Shown: positions 8,751-17,587, counted from the first letter of the stretch. The stretch: DNA of 64,000 nt from Cryobacterium sp. MP_M3 (GCF_015752155.1 NZ_JADOVI010000001.1:496001-560000), one strand, 5' to 3'. Numbers and translations: made by a program. The notes: generated by a model from the letters alone, not told the origin.

Positions 8751-10664
8751 TCACTGGTCCATCAGGTGGACGAGTTCGTCGATGAACGAGGCGAAGTCCA
8801 CCGACCGCTTCACCAGCCGTTGAACGTCTGACCGGTCTGAGAAAACTTCGACGAATTGGTCGAAGACGGTCTGGAAACTGCGTCGCCCCTCCTTGCTGAA
8901 CGCGACCAGGGCCACCACGTTGACCCGGTTCTCACCCCAGTCCATCGGCGAGTCGTTGACGACGACCGCGATCGCGGTCCGGTTCGCCGTCATCGACATC
9001 GAGTGCGGCACCGCGAGATTGTCGGTGAATGCAGTCGACGACATCAGTTCGCGTTCGATGGCGCCGTCGATGTAGTCCTGGCCGATGGCGCCCTGGCTGA
9101 GCATCCGCTCGCCGAGGGCCGTGATCATGGCGCTCTCGTCGGCGACGTAGAAGTTGTGCGAGAACAGCGACTCGTCGAAGAACTGCAGCAGGTCGTCTTT
9201 GAGGTGTGCCCGGCGACGCATCCGGCGGATGCGGCTGGCGGCCTTCCTGACTCGATCGATGTCGCCCTCGGTGAGGAACGGCTGGATCACGATGACGCCC
9301 TCGGAGGGCACCAGCGGGTCGATGGTGGTGAGGACCAGGTCCGCCTCGATGTCTGCCCATTCGACGTCGCTGCGGGTGATCACCGAGACCACCTCGAGCT
9401 CATCGCCCAGCACCCGTTCGATGCGTTCCCGGAGCAACACGTGCATGTCGTAGTAGTTCGGGCAGACCAGGGCGCAGCTGACCAGGTCTTCCCGGCGGGA
9501 CTGTTGCTGCAGGTGCGCACCGACGTGCATGGCGATGTAGGCGATCTCATCGTCGTTGATGACGATGTTCTCCTGGCGTTGCAGCGCGCTGGCGATGTAC
9601 ACCGCCAGCTCGTAGATCATCGGGTAGCTCGTCTTGATCGACCGGGTGAGCGGATTGTGCGAATATGAACGGTCCTGCGCGCGGTTGATCAGGTTTCGAA
9701 CGTGCAGCGTCAGGCGAACGATGAAGTTCTCCTCGACCAGGTCGACCAGGAACTCCTCGCCGGCCTGGCCGACGATCCGGCGCACCGATTCGAGGTCTTC
9801 GGCGCGCACGAAGCTCTCGATCAGCACGGCGGCCGGCTTGTCGTGGCCGGGCGTGATCACCCTGGTCTTGAGGAGCAGAGCCAGGTAGTCGAGGTCCCCG
9901 CTGCCCAGTTCGACCTGGAAATGGCGCGTGACCAGTGTGGAGAGGGCCAGGGTCATGTCGTCGGGCTGGCCGGTGGGGGCGGCGGCGAACACGGGGGCGG
10001 TGCGCCTGGTCACCCGGTCGATCGCGATGGCCACATGCAGCAGCACGTCGTTGGTGCCGTACTCATTGACGAAGTAGCCCTGGGAGTCGAGCATCGCAAT
10101 CAGGTCGGTCTTGAACGCCCCCAGGCTCTCGGACGCGAACTCCTTCTGGATCGCCTCGAGCTCGAGCAGGCCGCGGGAACTCTCCTCGCGGAACATCCGG
10201 CTGAGCAGGCGGCGGCGATCCGTCTCGGAGCCCTTGAGGGTGACCACGCTGCCGTGGCGGCTGAGGGTGAGCCCGGTGTCGGGAAGAAGTTGCCTGACCT
10301 TCGCCAGGTCGGCGTCGACGGTGGAGTCGCTGACGAACAGCTCCTCGGACAGGTCGTAGACGTCGAGTCCTGCCTCCGCCTCGGTGAGCCGGCGCACCAG
10401 CGCGTAGAGCCGGTTCTGCGGGGTCTCCGGTTCGGTGCTCGACCGCCGCGCCGCCCGGTAGGCGGCGTAGGCGTCCAGGTCGAGCCGGTAGCCGGCGGCA
10501 CCCGATTCGACGACCTCGAGCGGATGCGCGGCCGCCTTCAGCGCCGTGATGTAGCTCCGCACGGTGCGAGGGGTGACGCCCAGGAGGTCGGCAAGCTCAC
10601 CGGCGGTGACCCAGGCCGGCGTCTGGGACAGGTAGTCCAGCATCCGTGTCTGTTTATCGCTCAT
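8751..10664 (-). CDS. mtlR: MtlR/BglG-family PTS-regulated transcriptional activator
   Basis: A 637-residue regulator. In order: N-terminal helix-turn-helix (AGELADLLGVTPRTVRSYIT), two PTS regulation domains (the second containing INDDEIAYIAMHVGAHLQQQ), a GatB-like EIIB domain with Cys in SCALVCPNYYD, and a C-terminal mannitol-type EIIA domain with the phosphorylatable His in NLAVPHSMSM. This is the architecture of MtlR/LicR activators, whose activity depends on phosphorylation by HPr and EII proteins. Start chosen at ATG 10664 with GGAG nine bases upstream; ATGs 15 and 33 bases further upstream are alternatives. It diverges from the second EIIB and the mtlAFD genes it probably controls. Confidence 0.88.
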   Translation of the reverse strand: MSDKQTRMLDYLSQTPAWVTAGELADLLGVTPRTVRSYITALKAAAHPLEVVESGAAGYRLDLDAYAAYRAARRSSTEPETPQNRLYALVRRLTEAEAGLDVYDLSEELFVSDSTVDADLAKVRQLLPDTGLTLSRHGSVVTLKGSETDRRRLLSRMFREESSRGLLELEAIQKEFASESLGAFKTDLIAMLDSQGYFVNEYGTNDVLLHVAIAIDRVTRRTAPVFAAAPTGQPDDMTLALSTLVTRHFQVELGSGDLDYLALLLKTRVITPGHDKPAAVLIESFVRAEDLESVRRIVGQAGEEFLVDLVEENFIVRLTLHVRNLINRAQDRSYSHNPLTRSIKTSYPMIYELAVYIASALQRQENIVINDDEIAYIAMHVGAHLQQQSRREDLVSCALVCPNYYDMHVLLRERIERVLGDELEVVSVITRSDVEWADIEADLVLTTIDPLVPSEGVIVIQPFLTEGDIDRVRKAASRIRRMRRRAHLKDDLLQFFDESLFSHNFYVADESAMITALGERMLSQGAIGQDYIDGAIERELMSSTAFTDNLAVPHSMSMTANRTAIAVVVNDSPMDWGENRVNVVALVAFSKEGRRSFQTVFDQFVEVFSDRSDVQRLVKRSVDFASFIDELVHLMDQ

Positions 10665-10816
10665 TGCACACAGCTCCATCAATCCGCTTGTAGTCAACCA
10701 TGCCTGGCGTGATCGTTCCGCCCAGAACGGCTTCCGGGGGTGCGGAAAAGGATGTGGTGGCCCGTTTCGGACGATCTGGCCAGACTGGGTTCAGCGCTAC
10801 AGCGAAAGGTGGATCG

Positions 10817-11122
10817 ATGAGGATTTTGGTTGTCTGCGGTGCCGGTGCGTCCAGCACCTTCGTGGCCCTGCGGATGCGCCGGACGGCCGAAGCCCGCGGC
10901 CTGGACCTGGAGGTGACGGCGGGCAGCGAGGCAGACCTGCCCGATGCCCTCGACGGGGTCGACGTTCTCCTGGTCGGACCGCACCTTGCTCCCCGCTTCG
11001 ACGAGTTCACCGCACAGGCCGAACGGGCGGGCGCCGGCTGCTCACTGCTGCCGAACACCATCTTCACCGCACGGGACGGAGCCGAGGCACTGGATGCGGC
11101 GCTCCACGCTCTGACCCGCTGA
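10817..11122 (+). CDS. Stand-alone PTS EIIB protein (lactose/cellobiose type), copy 2
   Basis: A 101-residue protein beginning MRILVVCGAGASSTFVALRM with the phosphorylatable Cys, and with the same DVLLVGPHLAPRFD segment as the copy at 8398-8727. I estimate roughly two thirds of residues are identical between them. It starts at ATG 10817 with AAAGGTGG upstream and lies divergent from mtlR and 93 bases before mtlA. The adjoining mannitol permease already has its own EIIB domain of a different family, so this protein is not needed for a complete mannitol EII. Confidence 0.85.
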   Translation: MRILVVCGAGASSTFVALRMRRTAEARGLDLEVTAGSEADLPDALDGVDVLLVGPHLAPRFDEFTAQAERAGAGCSLLPNTIFTARDGAEALDAALHALTR

Positions 11123-11215
11123 CCACCCCGACTCCACCGAGACCGCGGGAGAACGAATGCACGAGAACACAATCCACGCACCAGCCCAATCACAACCCAC
11201 ACGAAAGGCAGAAAA

Positions 11216-12697
11216 ATGACGACGACGTCAACCGGGACACAGAACAAGAGCGGGGGAGCCCGCGTGCACGTCCAGCGTTTCGGCACCTTCCTCAGCGGAA
11301 TGATCATGCCCAACATCGCGGCCTTCATCGCGTGGGGCCTCATCACCGCCTTCTTCATTCCCACCGGCTGGACCCCCAACGAGACGGTCGCCAAGATGGT
11401 CGGCCCGATGATCGTGTACCTGCTCCCACTGCTCATCGCCAACACCGGTGGCCGGATGGTCTACGGCATCCGCGGCGGCGTCATCGCCACGATCGCCACC
11501 ATGGGTGTCATCGTCGGCAGTGAGATCCCAATGTTCATCGGCGCCATGCTCGTCGGCCCGCTCTCGGCGTACCTGCTCAAGAAGCTCGACAGCCTGTGGG
11601 CCGGCAAGATCAAGCCCGGCTTCGAAATGCTCGTGGACAACTTCTCCGCCGGAATCCTCGGCGGCATCCTCGCCCTCGGGGCGTTCTTCGGAATCGCCCC
11701 CGTCGTGACCGGCTTCAGCTCCGTGCTGGAGAGCGGCGTGAACTGGCTCGTCGCCAACAACCTGCTGCCGCTCGCAAGCATCCTGGTGGAGCCCGGCAAG
11801 GTGCTCTTCCTCAACAACGCCATCAACCACGGCGTGTTCACACCGATCGGCGTTCAGCAGGTCTCGGAATCCGGCAAGTCGCTGCTCTTCCTGATCGAAG
11901 CGAACCCCGGCCCCGGCCTCGGCATCCTGCTCGCCTACTCGTTCTTCGGTCTCGGCCTCGCCCGGGCGAGCGCGCCCGGTGCGATCATCATCCACTTCCT
12001 CGGCGGCATCCACGAGATCTACTTCCCGTATGTGCTGATGAAGCCGATCCTCATCCTCGCGGCCATCGGCGGCGGCATGACCGGCGTGGCGACCAACGTG
12101 GCCTTCCAGACCGGCCTGCGCGCTCCCGCCTCACCGGGCAGCATCTTCGCGGTCCTCATCCAGACCGCGTCGGACAGCTACGTCGGCGTGATCCTCTCCG
12201 TGATCCTCTCCGCTACGGTGTCGTTCCTGATCGCCGCGGTCATCCTGCGGTCCAGCCGCAAGCGCGACATCGCCAACGGCCTCGACGGCGACCTCACCGG
12301 GGCCGTCGCGAAGACGGAGGCGATGAAGGGCAAGTCCAGCAGTGTCCTCGGCGGACTCGCCGGAGCGGGCACCACGGCGACCGGCACCAGCCGTCCCGTC
12401 AAGAACATCGTGTTCGCCTGCGACGCCGGCATGGGCTCGAGCGCCATGGGCGCATCGGTGCTCCGCAACAAGATCAAGAAGGCAGGGCTCGAAGGAATCA
12501 CGGTGGTCAACCAGGCCATTGCCAACCTCGACGGCACCGCCGACCTGGTCATCACCCACCAGGACCTGGCCGCCCGCGCGCAGGCCAAGTCGCCCGACTC
12601 GATCTTCGTCTCGGTGGACAACTTCATGAACAGCCCGAAATACGACGAGGTCGTCACCCTGCTGCAGAGCAGGGCGACCGAGGAAGCGACACGATGA
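11216..12697 (+). CDS. mtlA: PTS mannitol-specific EIICB component
   Basis: A 493-residue permease. Residues 20-345 form the membrane EIIC domain (FGTFLSGMIMPNIAAFIAWG, and the GGIHEIYFPYVLMKP motif typical of mannitol EIIC). Residues ~390-493 are the EIIB domain with Cys402 in ACDAGMGSSAMGA. It imports mannitol and phosphorylates it to mannitol 1-phosphate. EIIA is separate (mtlF), as in Gram-positive bacteria. GAAAGGCAG precedes the ATG. The stop overlaps the mtlF start. Confidence 0.94.
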   Translation: MTTTSTGTQNKSGGARVHVQRFGTFLSGMIMPNIAAFIAWGLITAFFIPTGWTPNETVAKMVGPMIVYLLPLLIANTGGRMVYGIRGGVIATIATMGVIVGSEIPMFIGAMLVGPLSAYLLKKLDSLWAGKIKPGFEMLVDNFSAGILGGILALGAFFGIAPVVTGFSSVLESGVNWLVANNLLPLASILVEPGKVLFLNNAINHGVFTPIGVQQVSESGKSLLFLIEANPGPGLGILLAYSFFGLGLARASAPGAIIIHFLGGIHEIYFPYVLMKPILILAAIGGGMTGVATNVAFQTGLRAPASPGSIFAVLIQTASDSYVGVILSVILSATVSFLIAAVILRSSRKRDIANGLDGDLTGAVAKTEAMKGKSSSVLGGLAGAGTTATGTSRPVKNIVFACDAGMGSSAMGASVLRNKIKKAGLEGITVVNQAIANLDGTADLVITHQDLAARAQAKSPDSIFVSVDNFMNSPKYDEVVTLLQSRATEEATR

Positions 12698-13134
12698 CCC
12701 AGCACATCCTGGAACCCGGAAATGTGGTGGCCGCCGGCACGGCCACCACGAAGCAGGACGCGATCCGCGAGGCCGGTGCCCTGCTCGTTGCAGCCGGCGC
12801 CGTGACGAGCGCCTATGTCGACTCGATGTTCGACAGGGAGGCGAGCGTGTCGACCTACATGGGCAACTTCCTCGCCATCCCGCACGGCACGAACGAGGCC
12901 AAGGAATCGATCATCCGGTCGTCCCTGTCGCTCGTGCGCTATCCCGACCCGATCGACTGGAACGGTCAGCCCGTGCGGTTCGCCGTCGGAATCGCCGGCC
13001 TCAACAATGAGCACCTGGAGATCCTCTCGAAAATCGCCGTCGTCTTCTCGGACGAGGACGAGGTGCAGAAACTGATCGATGCAGCAACGGCTGAGGACAT
13101 CTTCACGCTCCTCGAGGAGGTCAACGCAGAATGA
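12694..13134 (+). CDS. mtlF: PTS mannitol-specific EIIA component
   Basis: A 146-residue soluble domain with the EIIA(Mtl/Fru) signature [20 protein letters not shown]; His64 is the expected phosphorylation site. It accepts phosphate from HPr and passes it to Cys402 of MtlA. The ATG overlaps the mtlA TGA by four bases with GAGGAAG upstream, and its own TGA overlaps the mtlD ATG, so mtlA-mtlF-mtlD form one tightly coupled operon. Confidence 0.94.
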   Translation: MTQHILEPGNVVAAGTATTKQDAIREAGALLVAAGAVTSAYVDSMFDREASVSTYMGNFLAIPHGTNEAKESIIRSSLSLVRYPDPIDWNGQPVRFAVGIAGLNNEHLEILSKIAVVFSDEDEVQKLIDAATAEDIFTLLEEVNAE

Positions 13135-14282
13135 AAGCCATCCACTTCGGCGCCGGCAACATCGGCCGCGGATTCGTCGGCCTCCTGCTCCACGATGCCG
13201 GATACGAGGTTGTCTTCGCCGATGTGGATGCTTCCCTGATCGAGGCCCTGCAGGCCGCGACGAGCTACACCGTGCACGAGGCAGGGGAGACGTCGACCGA
13301 CCGCGTGGTCGACGACTTCCGTGCCATCAACAGCCGAACCGACGAAGAGAGGTTGATCGAGGAAATCGCGACGGCCGACATCGTCACCACGGCGGTCGGG
13401 CCGACAGTCCTCCCCTTCGTGGCGCCGGTGATCCTCGCCGGCCTGCGCCGAAGGGCGGCCGAGCTCGCGCCGCTCGCCGTGATGGCCTGCGAGAACGCGA
13501 TCAACGCCACCGACGTGCTCGCCGGGCACGTCTGGAAGGACGTGCCCGTCCAGGAACGGGAGAACCTCGCCCGGAGGGCCGCGTTCGCCAACACCGCGGT
13601 CGACCGGATCGTGCCCGGCCAGGCGGCAGGCTCCGGCATCGACGTCACCGTCGAGGCGTTCTACGAATGGGTGATCGAGCGCGGCGCCTTCGGCGGCTCC
13701 GCGCCGGTCATCCCCGGGGCGACCTTCGTCGACAACCTGGCCCCCTACATCGAACGCAAACTCTTCACCGTGAACACCGGCCATGCCACGGTGGCGTACC
13801 TCGGCTCGCTCGCCGGTGTCTCCCGGATCTCCGACGCCCTCGCGGAGCCGGCGGTCCTGGACGGGGCCCGTCGCGTTCTCGAGGAGACCTCCGCCCTGCT
13901 CGTGGCCAAGCACGGCCTCGACGAGACGGCGCAGCGCGCCTACCGGGAGAAGATCCTGGTGCGCTTTGCGAACCCCGCCCTCCCGGACACGGTCGAACGG
14001 GTGGGGCGCCAGCCGATGCGCAAGCTCAGCCGCCACGAACGGTTCATCGGGCCGGCGGCGGAGATCGCCGAGCGCGGCACACGCCCGACGGCGCTGCTCG
14101 CGGCGGTCGGAGCGGCCCTCCGGTTCGACGTGCCGGACGACGAGCAGAGCGTCGAACTGCAGCGGATGCTGCGCTCCGAGACCGCGGACGCCTTCACCGG
14201 CCAGGTCTGCGGCCTCGACCCCGCGCATCCGCTCTTCGCCGATGTGGTGCAGGTCGTCCGCGCGGCCCAGGACCGGCTGTAA
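13131..14282 (+). CDS. mtlD: Mannitol-1-phosphate 5-dehydrogenase
   Basis: A 383-residue polyol dehydrogenase converting mannitol 1-phosphate plus NAD to fructose 6-phosphate. The N-terminal dinucleotide-binding motif [14 protein letters not shown] lies at residues 6-19, and [18 protein letters not shown] contains the conserved NxGHA segment of MtlD. Family length is normal. It ends the mannitol operon; infA begins 186 bases later behind its own probable promoter. Confidence 0.95.
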   Translation: MKAIHFGAGNIGRGFVGLLLHDAGYEVVFADVDASLIEALQAATSYTVHEAGETSTDRVVDDFRAINSRTDEERLIEEIATADIVTTAVGPTVLPFVAPVILAGLRRRAAELAPLAVMACENAINATDVLAGHVWKDVPVQERENLARRAAFANTAVDRIVPGQAAGSGIDVTVEAFYEWVIERGAFGGSAPVIPGATFVDNLAPYIERKLFTVNTGHATVAYLGSLAGVSRISDALAEPAVLDGARRVLEETSALLVAKHGLDETAQRAYREKILVRFANPALPDTVERVGRQPMRKLSRHERFIGPAAEIAERGTRPTALLAAVGAALRFDVPDDEQSVELQRMLRSETADAFTGQVCGLDPAHPLFADVVQVVRAAQDRL

Positions 14283-14346
14283 GGGCCACGCTCGAGGACA
14301 CGAACCCGGCGACGGCGTCGGACACTCCGAGGATTATAGGCATGAA

Positions 14347-14376
14347 TTGGCAAATCGCAACTTCATACCATAGAGT
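14347..14376 (+). promoter_or_regulatory. Probable promoter of infA-rpmJ
   Basis: TTGGCA at 14347-14352 is followed after 18 bases by TAGAGT at 14371-14376, a TANNNT-type -10 box. The start site would be near 14383, giving a leader of about 86 bases. The surrounding segment is notably AT-richer than the neighbouring genes. Because the mannitol locus separates map from infA, a separate promoter for the alpha operon is expected. Confidence 0.45.
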
Positions 14377-14468
14377 AAATCCTTGGTGTCTGATGCCGTC
14401 GCTTTCGGCGTGTCAAGGCACCACAATCCACGCACGACCAGCAATCAATACCCTAGCGATAGTGAGTT

Positions 14469-14690
14469 ATGGCAAAAAAAGACGGTGTCATCGAAATCGA
14501 GGGCGCAGTAGTCGAAGCTCTTCCCAACGCGATGTTTCGTGTTGAGCTGACCAACGGCCACAAAGTTCTTGCCCACATTTCGGGCAAGATGCGTCAGCAC
14601 TACATCCGTATCCTCCCTGAGGACCGCGTGATCGTGGAGCTGAGCCCGTACGACCTGACTCGCGGCCGGATCGTCTACCGCTACAAGTAA
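14469..14690 (+). CDS. infA: Translation initiation factor IF-1
   Basis: A 73-residue OB-fold protein beginning [20 protein letters not shown] and ending [20 protein letters not shown], essentially the family consensus. IF-1 binds the A site of the 30S subunit during initiation. The ribosome binding site (AGTGAG) is weak. It is the first gene of the alpha-operon block here. Confidence 0.98.
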   Translation: MAKKDGVIEIEGAVVEALPNAMFRVELTNGHKVLAHISGKMRQHYIRILPEDRVIVELSPYDLTRGRIVYRYK

Positions 14691-14756
14691 GCGTTGCTGT
14701 AAGTAACGGCCCGAGGCGTTCCTGGGGTACGAAGACAGCGAATACAAGGACACACA

Positions 14757-14870
14757 ATGAAGGTCAAGCCCAGCGTCAAGAAGATCTGCGACAAGTGCAA
14801 GGTCATCCGCCGTAACGGCAACGTGATGGTCATCTGCGAGAACCCGCGTCACAAGCAGCGTCAGGGCTGA
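14757..14870 (+). CDS. rpmJ: 50S ribosomal protein L36 (zinc-binding form)
   Basis: A 37-residue protein reading [20 protein letters not shown] and ending [11 protein letters not shown]. Cys11, Cys14, Cys27 and His32 form the zinc-ribbon ligands of the C+ type of L36. AAGGA lies seven bases before the ATG. It follows infA by 66 bases in the normal actinobacterial order. It is short enough to be missed by length-filtered gene finding. Confidence 0.96.
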   Translation: MKVKPSVKKICDKCKVIRRNGNVMVICENPRHKQRQG

Positions 14871-14880
14871 TCTCGCCACG

Positions 14881-14904
14881 CTCGATCACCGCACTGGTGT
14901 CGAG
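14881..14904 (+). other. Hairpin after rpmJ
   Basis: CTCGA, a bulged T, then CACC (14881-14890) pair with GGTG and TCGAG (14896-14904) around a five-base loop. No T-run follows. It resembles the GATCGAG-type palindromes found elsewhere in the window and lies between rpmJ and the structured rpsM leader. It may be a processing site, a weak terminator or a repeat remnant. Confidence 0.4.
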
Positions 14905-14932
14905 CACGTCGAGACAAACTGAATACAGAAAA

Positions 14933-15022
14933 TAGCAATGCCGGGAACCCTTCGGGGCGACACCATCGGTTGGAGGCCGATGAACAGGCATTGCTACAGA
15001 CCTCCACTCATATACAGGAGAA
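14933..15022 (+). promoter_or_regulatory. Structured RNA leader of rpsM with possible pseudoknot
   Basis: A perfect 10-bp stem (TAGCAATGCC 14933-14942 with GGCATTGCTA 14987-14996) closes a junction holding two hairpins. One is CCC-TTCG-GGG at 14948-14957, with the very stable UUCG tetraloop. The other is CATCGG/CCGATG at 14964-14982 with loop TTGGAGG. The loop bases TGGAGG (14971-14976) are complementary to CCTCCA at 15001-15006, outside the junction. The same CCTCC could instead pair with GGAG of the ribosome binding site at 15017-15020. This offers two exclusive states, one hiding the rpsM ribosome binding site. In E. coli the equivalent position holds the S4-binding alpha-operon pseudoknot; this sequence does not visibly resemble it. 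Confidence 0.6.
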
Positions 15023-15028
15023 GCCACA

Positions 15029-15403
15029 ATGGCACGTCTAGCCGGCGTTGATATTCCTCGCGATAAGCGCGTGGAAGTTGCACTGACTTACATCTTTGGT
15101 GTTGGCCGTACGAGGGCACTCAAGACCCTCGCCGACACTGAAATCGATGGAAACATCCGAGTCAAGGATTTGAGTGACGACCAGCTCGTCGCCCTCCGTG
15201 ACTACATCGAAGGAACCTTCAAGGTTGAGGGTGACCTCCGCCGTGAGGTTGCCGCTGACATCCGCCGCAAGGTCGAGATCGGCAGCTACGAGGGCATCCG
15301 CCACCGCAAGGGCCTGCCCGTTCGCGGCCAGCGCACCAAGACCAACGCTCGCACCCGCAAGGGCCCGAAGCGCACCGTAGCCGGCAAGAAGAAGGCGCGC
15401 TAG
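15029..15403 (+). CDS. rpsM: 30S ribosomal protein S13
   Basis: A 124-residue protein beginning [20 protein letters not shown] and carrying the [20 protein letters not shown] tail typical of S13. S13 lies in the head of the 30S subunit and contacts tRNA and the 50S subunit. AGGAGAA at 15016-15022 is the ribosome binding site and is embedded next to the folded leader described at 14933-15022. Confidence 0.97.
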   Translation: MARLAGVDIPRDKRVEVALTYIFGVGRTRALKTLADTEIDGNIRVKDLSDDQLVALRDYIEGTFKVEGDLRREVAADIRRKVEIGSYEGIRHRKGLPVRGQRTKTNARTRKGPKRTVAGKKKAR

Positions 15404-15447
15404 GCCTCGGCCCGGCCCGTCTCGCCCTCAGGATTCAGGAGAAATTC

Positions 15448-15846
15448 ATGGCAGCACCAAAGTCGGCCGTTCGGAAGCCGCGCAAGAAAGAAAAGAAGAA
15501 CATCGCTGTGGGCCAGGCCCACATCAAGAGCACGTTCAACAACACCATCGTCTCGATCACCGACACCACCGGTGCGGTCATCAGCTGGGCGTCCTCAGGT
15601 GGAGTCGGCTTCAAGGGTTCGCGCAAGTCGACCCCGTTCGCCGCACAGCTGGCAGCCGAGTCGGCCGCCCGCCAGGCGCAGGAGCACGGCATGAAGAAGG
15701 TAGACGTCTTCGTCAAGGGCCCCGGCTCCGGACGCGAGACGGCGATCCGTTCGCTTCAGGCCGCGGGCCTCGAGGTCGGTTCGATCAACGATGTGACGCC
15801 CCAGGCTCACAACGGATGCCGTCCGCCCAAGCGTCGCCGGGTCTAA
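15448..15846 (+). CDS. rpsK: 30S ribosomal protein S11
   Basis: A 132-residue protein with the S11 core [20 protein letters not shown] and the conserved end [18 protein letters not shown]. It lines the mRNA exit path on the platform of the 30S subunit. A CAGGAG ribosome binding site precedes the ATG. In many bacteria rpsD follows; here rpoA is next, separated by 173 bases containing two strong hairpins. Confidence 0.97.
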   Translation: MAAPKSAVRKPRKKEKKNIAVGQAHIKSTFNNTIVSITDTTGAVISWASSGGVGFKGSRKSTPFAAQLAAESAARQAQEHGMKKVDVFVKGPGSGRETAIRSLQAAGLEVGSINDVTPQAHNGCRPPKRRRV

Positions 15847-15853
15847 CTCCCTC

Positions 15854-15897
15854 GCGGTGATCGAGTTCGTCGAGCTCTCGACCGGCTCGATCACCGC
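15854..15897 (+). repeat. GATCGAG-type palindromic repeat after rpsK
   Basis: A perfect 12-bp inverted repeat (GCGGTGATCGAG 15854-15865, CTCGATCACCGC 15886-15897) encloses an inner CGTCGAG/CTCGAC pairing. The sequence GATCGAGTTCGTCGAG is close to GATCGAGCTTGTCGAG at 42922-42937, so it appears to be a member of the same dispersed family. It stands immediately before a second, longer palindrome. Confidence 0.6.
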
Positions 15898-15901
15898 CAC
15901 C

Positions 15902-15957
15902 CCCGGCAGCGACAGGCTCGAATTCGAGCCTGTCGCTGCCGGGTCACCGTTTTCTTT
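15902..15957 (+). terminator. 42-base perfect palindrome with T-rich tail between rpsK and rpoA
   Basis: Bases 15902-15943 are identical to their own reverse complement (CCCGGCAGCGACAGGCTCGA then its complement, centre AATT). As RNA this folds to a 19-bp stem with a four-base loop. TTTTCTTT follows at 15950-15957, so it has the shape of an intrinsic terminator. It would separate rpsM-rpsK from rpoA-rplQ, or act as an attenuator. Confidence 0.7.
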
Positions 15958-15979
15958 CACACTCATTACCTCGCCACGC

Positions 15980-16001
15980 AAGTGTCATATAGCGGACACT
16001 T
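15980..16001 (+). promoter_or_regulatory. Inverted repeat in the rpoA leader or promoter
   Basis: AAGTGTC (15980-15986) and GACACTT (15995-16001) flank ATATAGCG. The enclosed CATATAG could be a -10 region, though I find no convincing -35. It ends 18 bases before the rpoA start. It may be an operator or a small mRNA hairpin. A promoter here would explain expression of rpoA beyond the upstream palindrome. Confidence 0.35.
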
Positions 16002-16019
16002 AGCCGAAAGGAATCAATA

Positions 16020-17009
16020 GTGCTTATCGCACAGCGCCCCACGCTCACCGAAGAGAACATCTCGGAGTTCCGATCCAGGTTCGTCATCGAACCTCTCGAG
16101 CCTGGTTTCGGTTACACCCTCGGCAACTCGATGCGCCGCACCCTGCTGTCCTCGATCCCCGGAGCCGCTGTCACCAGCATCCGGATCGACGGTGTGCTGC
16201 ACGAGTTCAGCACCGTTCCCGGTGTCAAGGAAGATGTCACCGAGATCATCCTGAACATCAAGGGTCTCGTCATCTCCAGCGAGCACGACGAGCCGATCAC
16301 CGCGTACCTGCGCAAGCAGGGCTCCGGCCAGGTCACCGCCGCTGACATCTCGGCTCCGGCCGGGGTCGAGGTGCACAACCCCGAGCTGGTCATCGCCACG
16401 CTGAACGACAAGGCGAAGTTCGAACTCGAACTGACCATCGAGCGTGGCCGTGGCTACGTGTCGGCCACCCAGAACCGCAACGAGTACTCAGAGGCCGGCC
16501 AGATCCCGGTCGACTCGATCTACTCGCCCGTGCTCAAGGTGACCTACCGCGTCGAGGCAACTCGTGCCGGTGAGCGTACCGACTTCGACCGCCTCGTCGT
16601 CGACGTGGAGACCAAGTCGGCGATTTCGCCTCGTGACGCCATCGCATCCGCCGGTCGCACGCTGACCGAGCTGTTCGGTCTGGCCCGCGAGCTGAACACC
16701 GCCGCTGAGGGCATCGAAATCGGCCCCGCGCCGGTCGACGCCGTGCTGTCGACCGAGCTGTCGATTCCGATCGAAGACCTCGATCTGTCGGTTCGTTCGT
16801 ACAACTGCCTCAAGCGTGAAGGCATCAACAACGTCAGCGAACTGGTCGCCCTCTCGGAGACCCAGCTGATGAACATCCGCAACTTCGGTCAGAAGTCGGT
16901 GGATGAGGTCAAGGACAAGCTCGTAGAGCTGGGCCTGTCGCTCAAGGACTCGGTGCCCGGATTCGACGGCGCCCACTTCTACAGCGGCTACGACGAAGAA
17001 ACCATCTAA
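16020..17009 (+). CDS. rpoA: DNA-directed RNA polymerase subunit alpha
   Basis: A 329-residue protein. The N-terminal assembly domain includes [20 protein letters not shown] and [20 protein letters not shown]. The C-terminal domain that binds UP elements and activators includes [20 protein letters not shown]. The GTG start at 16020 follows AAAGGAA and gives the usual actinobacterial N-terminus [12 protein letters not shown]. The 47 bases before rplQ contain no obvious terminator, so the two are probably cotranscribed. Confidence 0.98.
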   Translation: MLIAQRPTLTEENISEFRSRFVIEPLEPGFGYTLGNSMRRTLLSSIPGAAVTSIRIDGVLHEFSTVPGVKEDVTEIILNIKGLVISSEHDEPITAYLRKQGSGQVTAADISAPAGVEVHNPELVIATLNDKAKFELELTIERGRGYVSATQNRNEYSEAGQIPVDSIYSPVLKVTYRVEATRAGERTDFDRLVVDVETKSAISPRDAIASAGRTLTELFGLARELNTAAEGIEIGPAPVDAVLSTELSIPIEDLDLSVRSYNCLKREGINNVSELVALSETQLMNIRNFGQKSVDEVKDKLVELGLSLKDSVPGFDGAHFYSGYDEETI

Positions 17010-17056
17010 AGCAGTCGCTCAGACTGACTTTCGACTTTTGATACTGGAGATTACCA

Positions 17057-17587
17057 ATGCCTACGCCCACTAAGGGAGCCCGCCTCGGCGGCGGACCGGC
17101 CCACGAGCGCCTGATGCTCGCCAACCTGGCCGCGTCCCTGTTCACCCACAAGTCGATCAAGACGACCGAGACCCGTGCCAAGCGCCTGCGTCCGGTCGCC
17201 GAGCGACTGATCACGTTCGCGAAGAAGGGCGACCTGCACGCTCGTCGTCGCGTCCTCGCCACCATCGGCGACAAGACCGTCGTGCACGAGCTCTTCACCG
17301 AGATCGCGCCGCAGGTTGCACTTCGCGAGGGCGGCTACACCCGCATCACGAAGCTCGGCTTCCGCAAGGGCGACAACGCCTCGATGGTCCAGATGGAGCT
17401 CGTCCTCGAGCCGCTGACCCCGAAGGTCAAGAAGTCCTCCTCCGCCAAGGCCGCGAAGCCTGTCGCTGAAGAGGCTGCACCGGTTGAGGTCGTTGAAGCC
17501 GACGCCGCACCGGTCGAGGTCGTTGAGGCTGACGCCGCGGCAGAGGCCGACGTCGCTGCCCCGGCCGACGCTGAGGAAGCCAAGTAA
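17057..17587 (+). CDS. rplQ: 50S ribosomal protein L17 with acidic C-terminal tail
   Basis: A 176-residue L17. The conserved part spans residues 1-120 ([20 protein letters not shown] and [18 protein letters not shown]). The remaining ~55 residues are an Ala/Glu/Val/Asp tail with the near-repeat [10 protein letters not shown] occurring twice. L17 lies near the exit tunnel of the 50S subunit. It is the last gene of the alpha operon and is followed by a strong terminator. Confidence 0.96.
   Translation: MPTPTKGARLGGGPAHERLMLANLAASLFTHKSIKTTETRAKRLRPVAERLITFAKKGDLHARRRVLATIGDKTVVHELFTEIAPQVALREGGYTRITKLGFRKGDNASMVQMELVLEPLTPKVKKSSSAKAAKPVAEEAAPVEVVEADAAPVEVVEADAAAEADVAAPADAEEAK

Noticed and set aside
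8856-10712. Plus-strand open frames opposite mtlR
   Set aside because: Translations lack any recognisable fold and are rich in Asp/Val/Gly/His, the usual antisense pattern; the minus-strand regulator has clear HTH, PRD and EIIA motifs.
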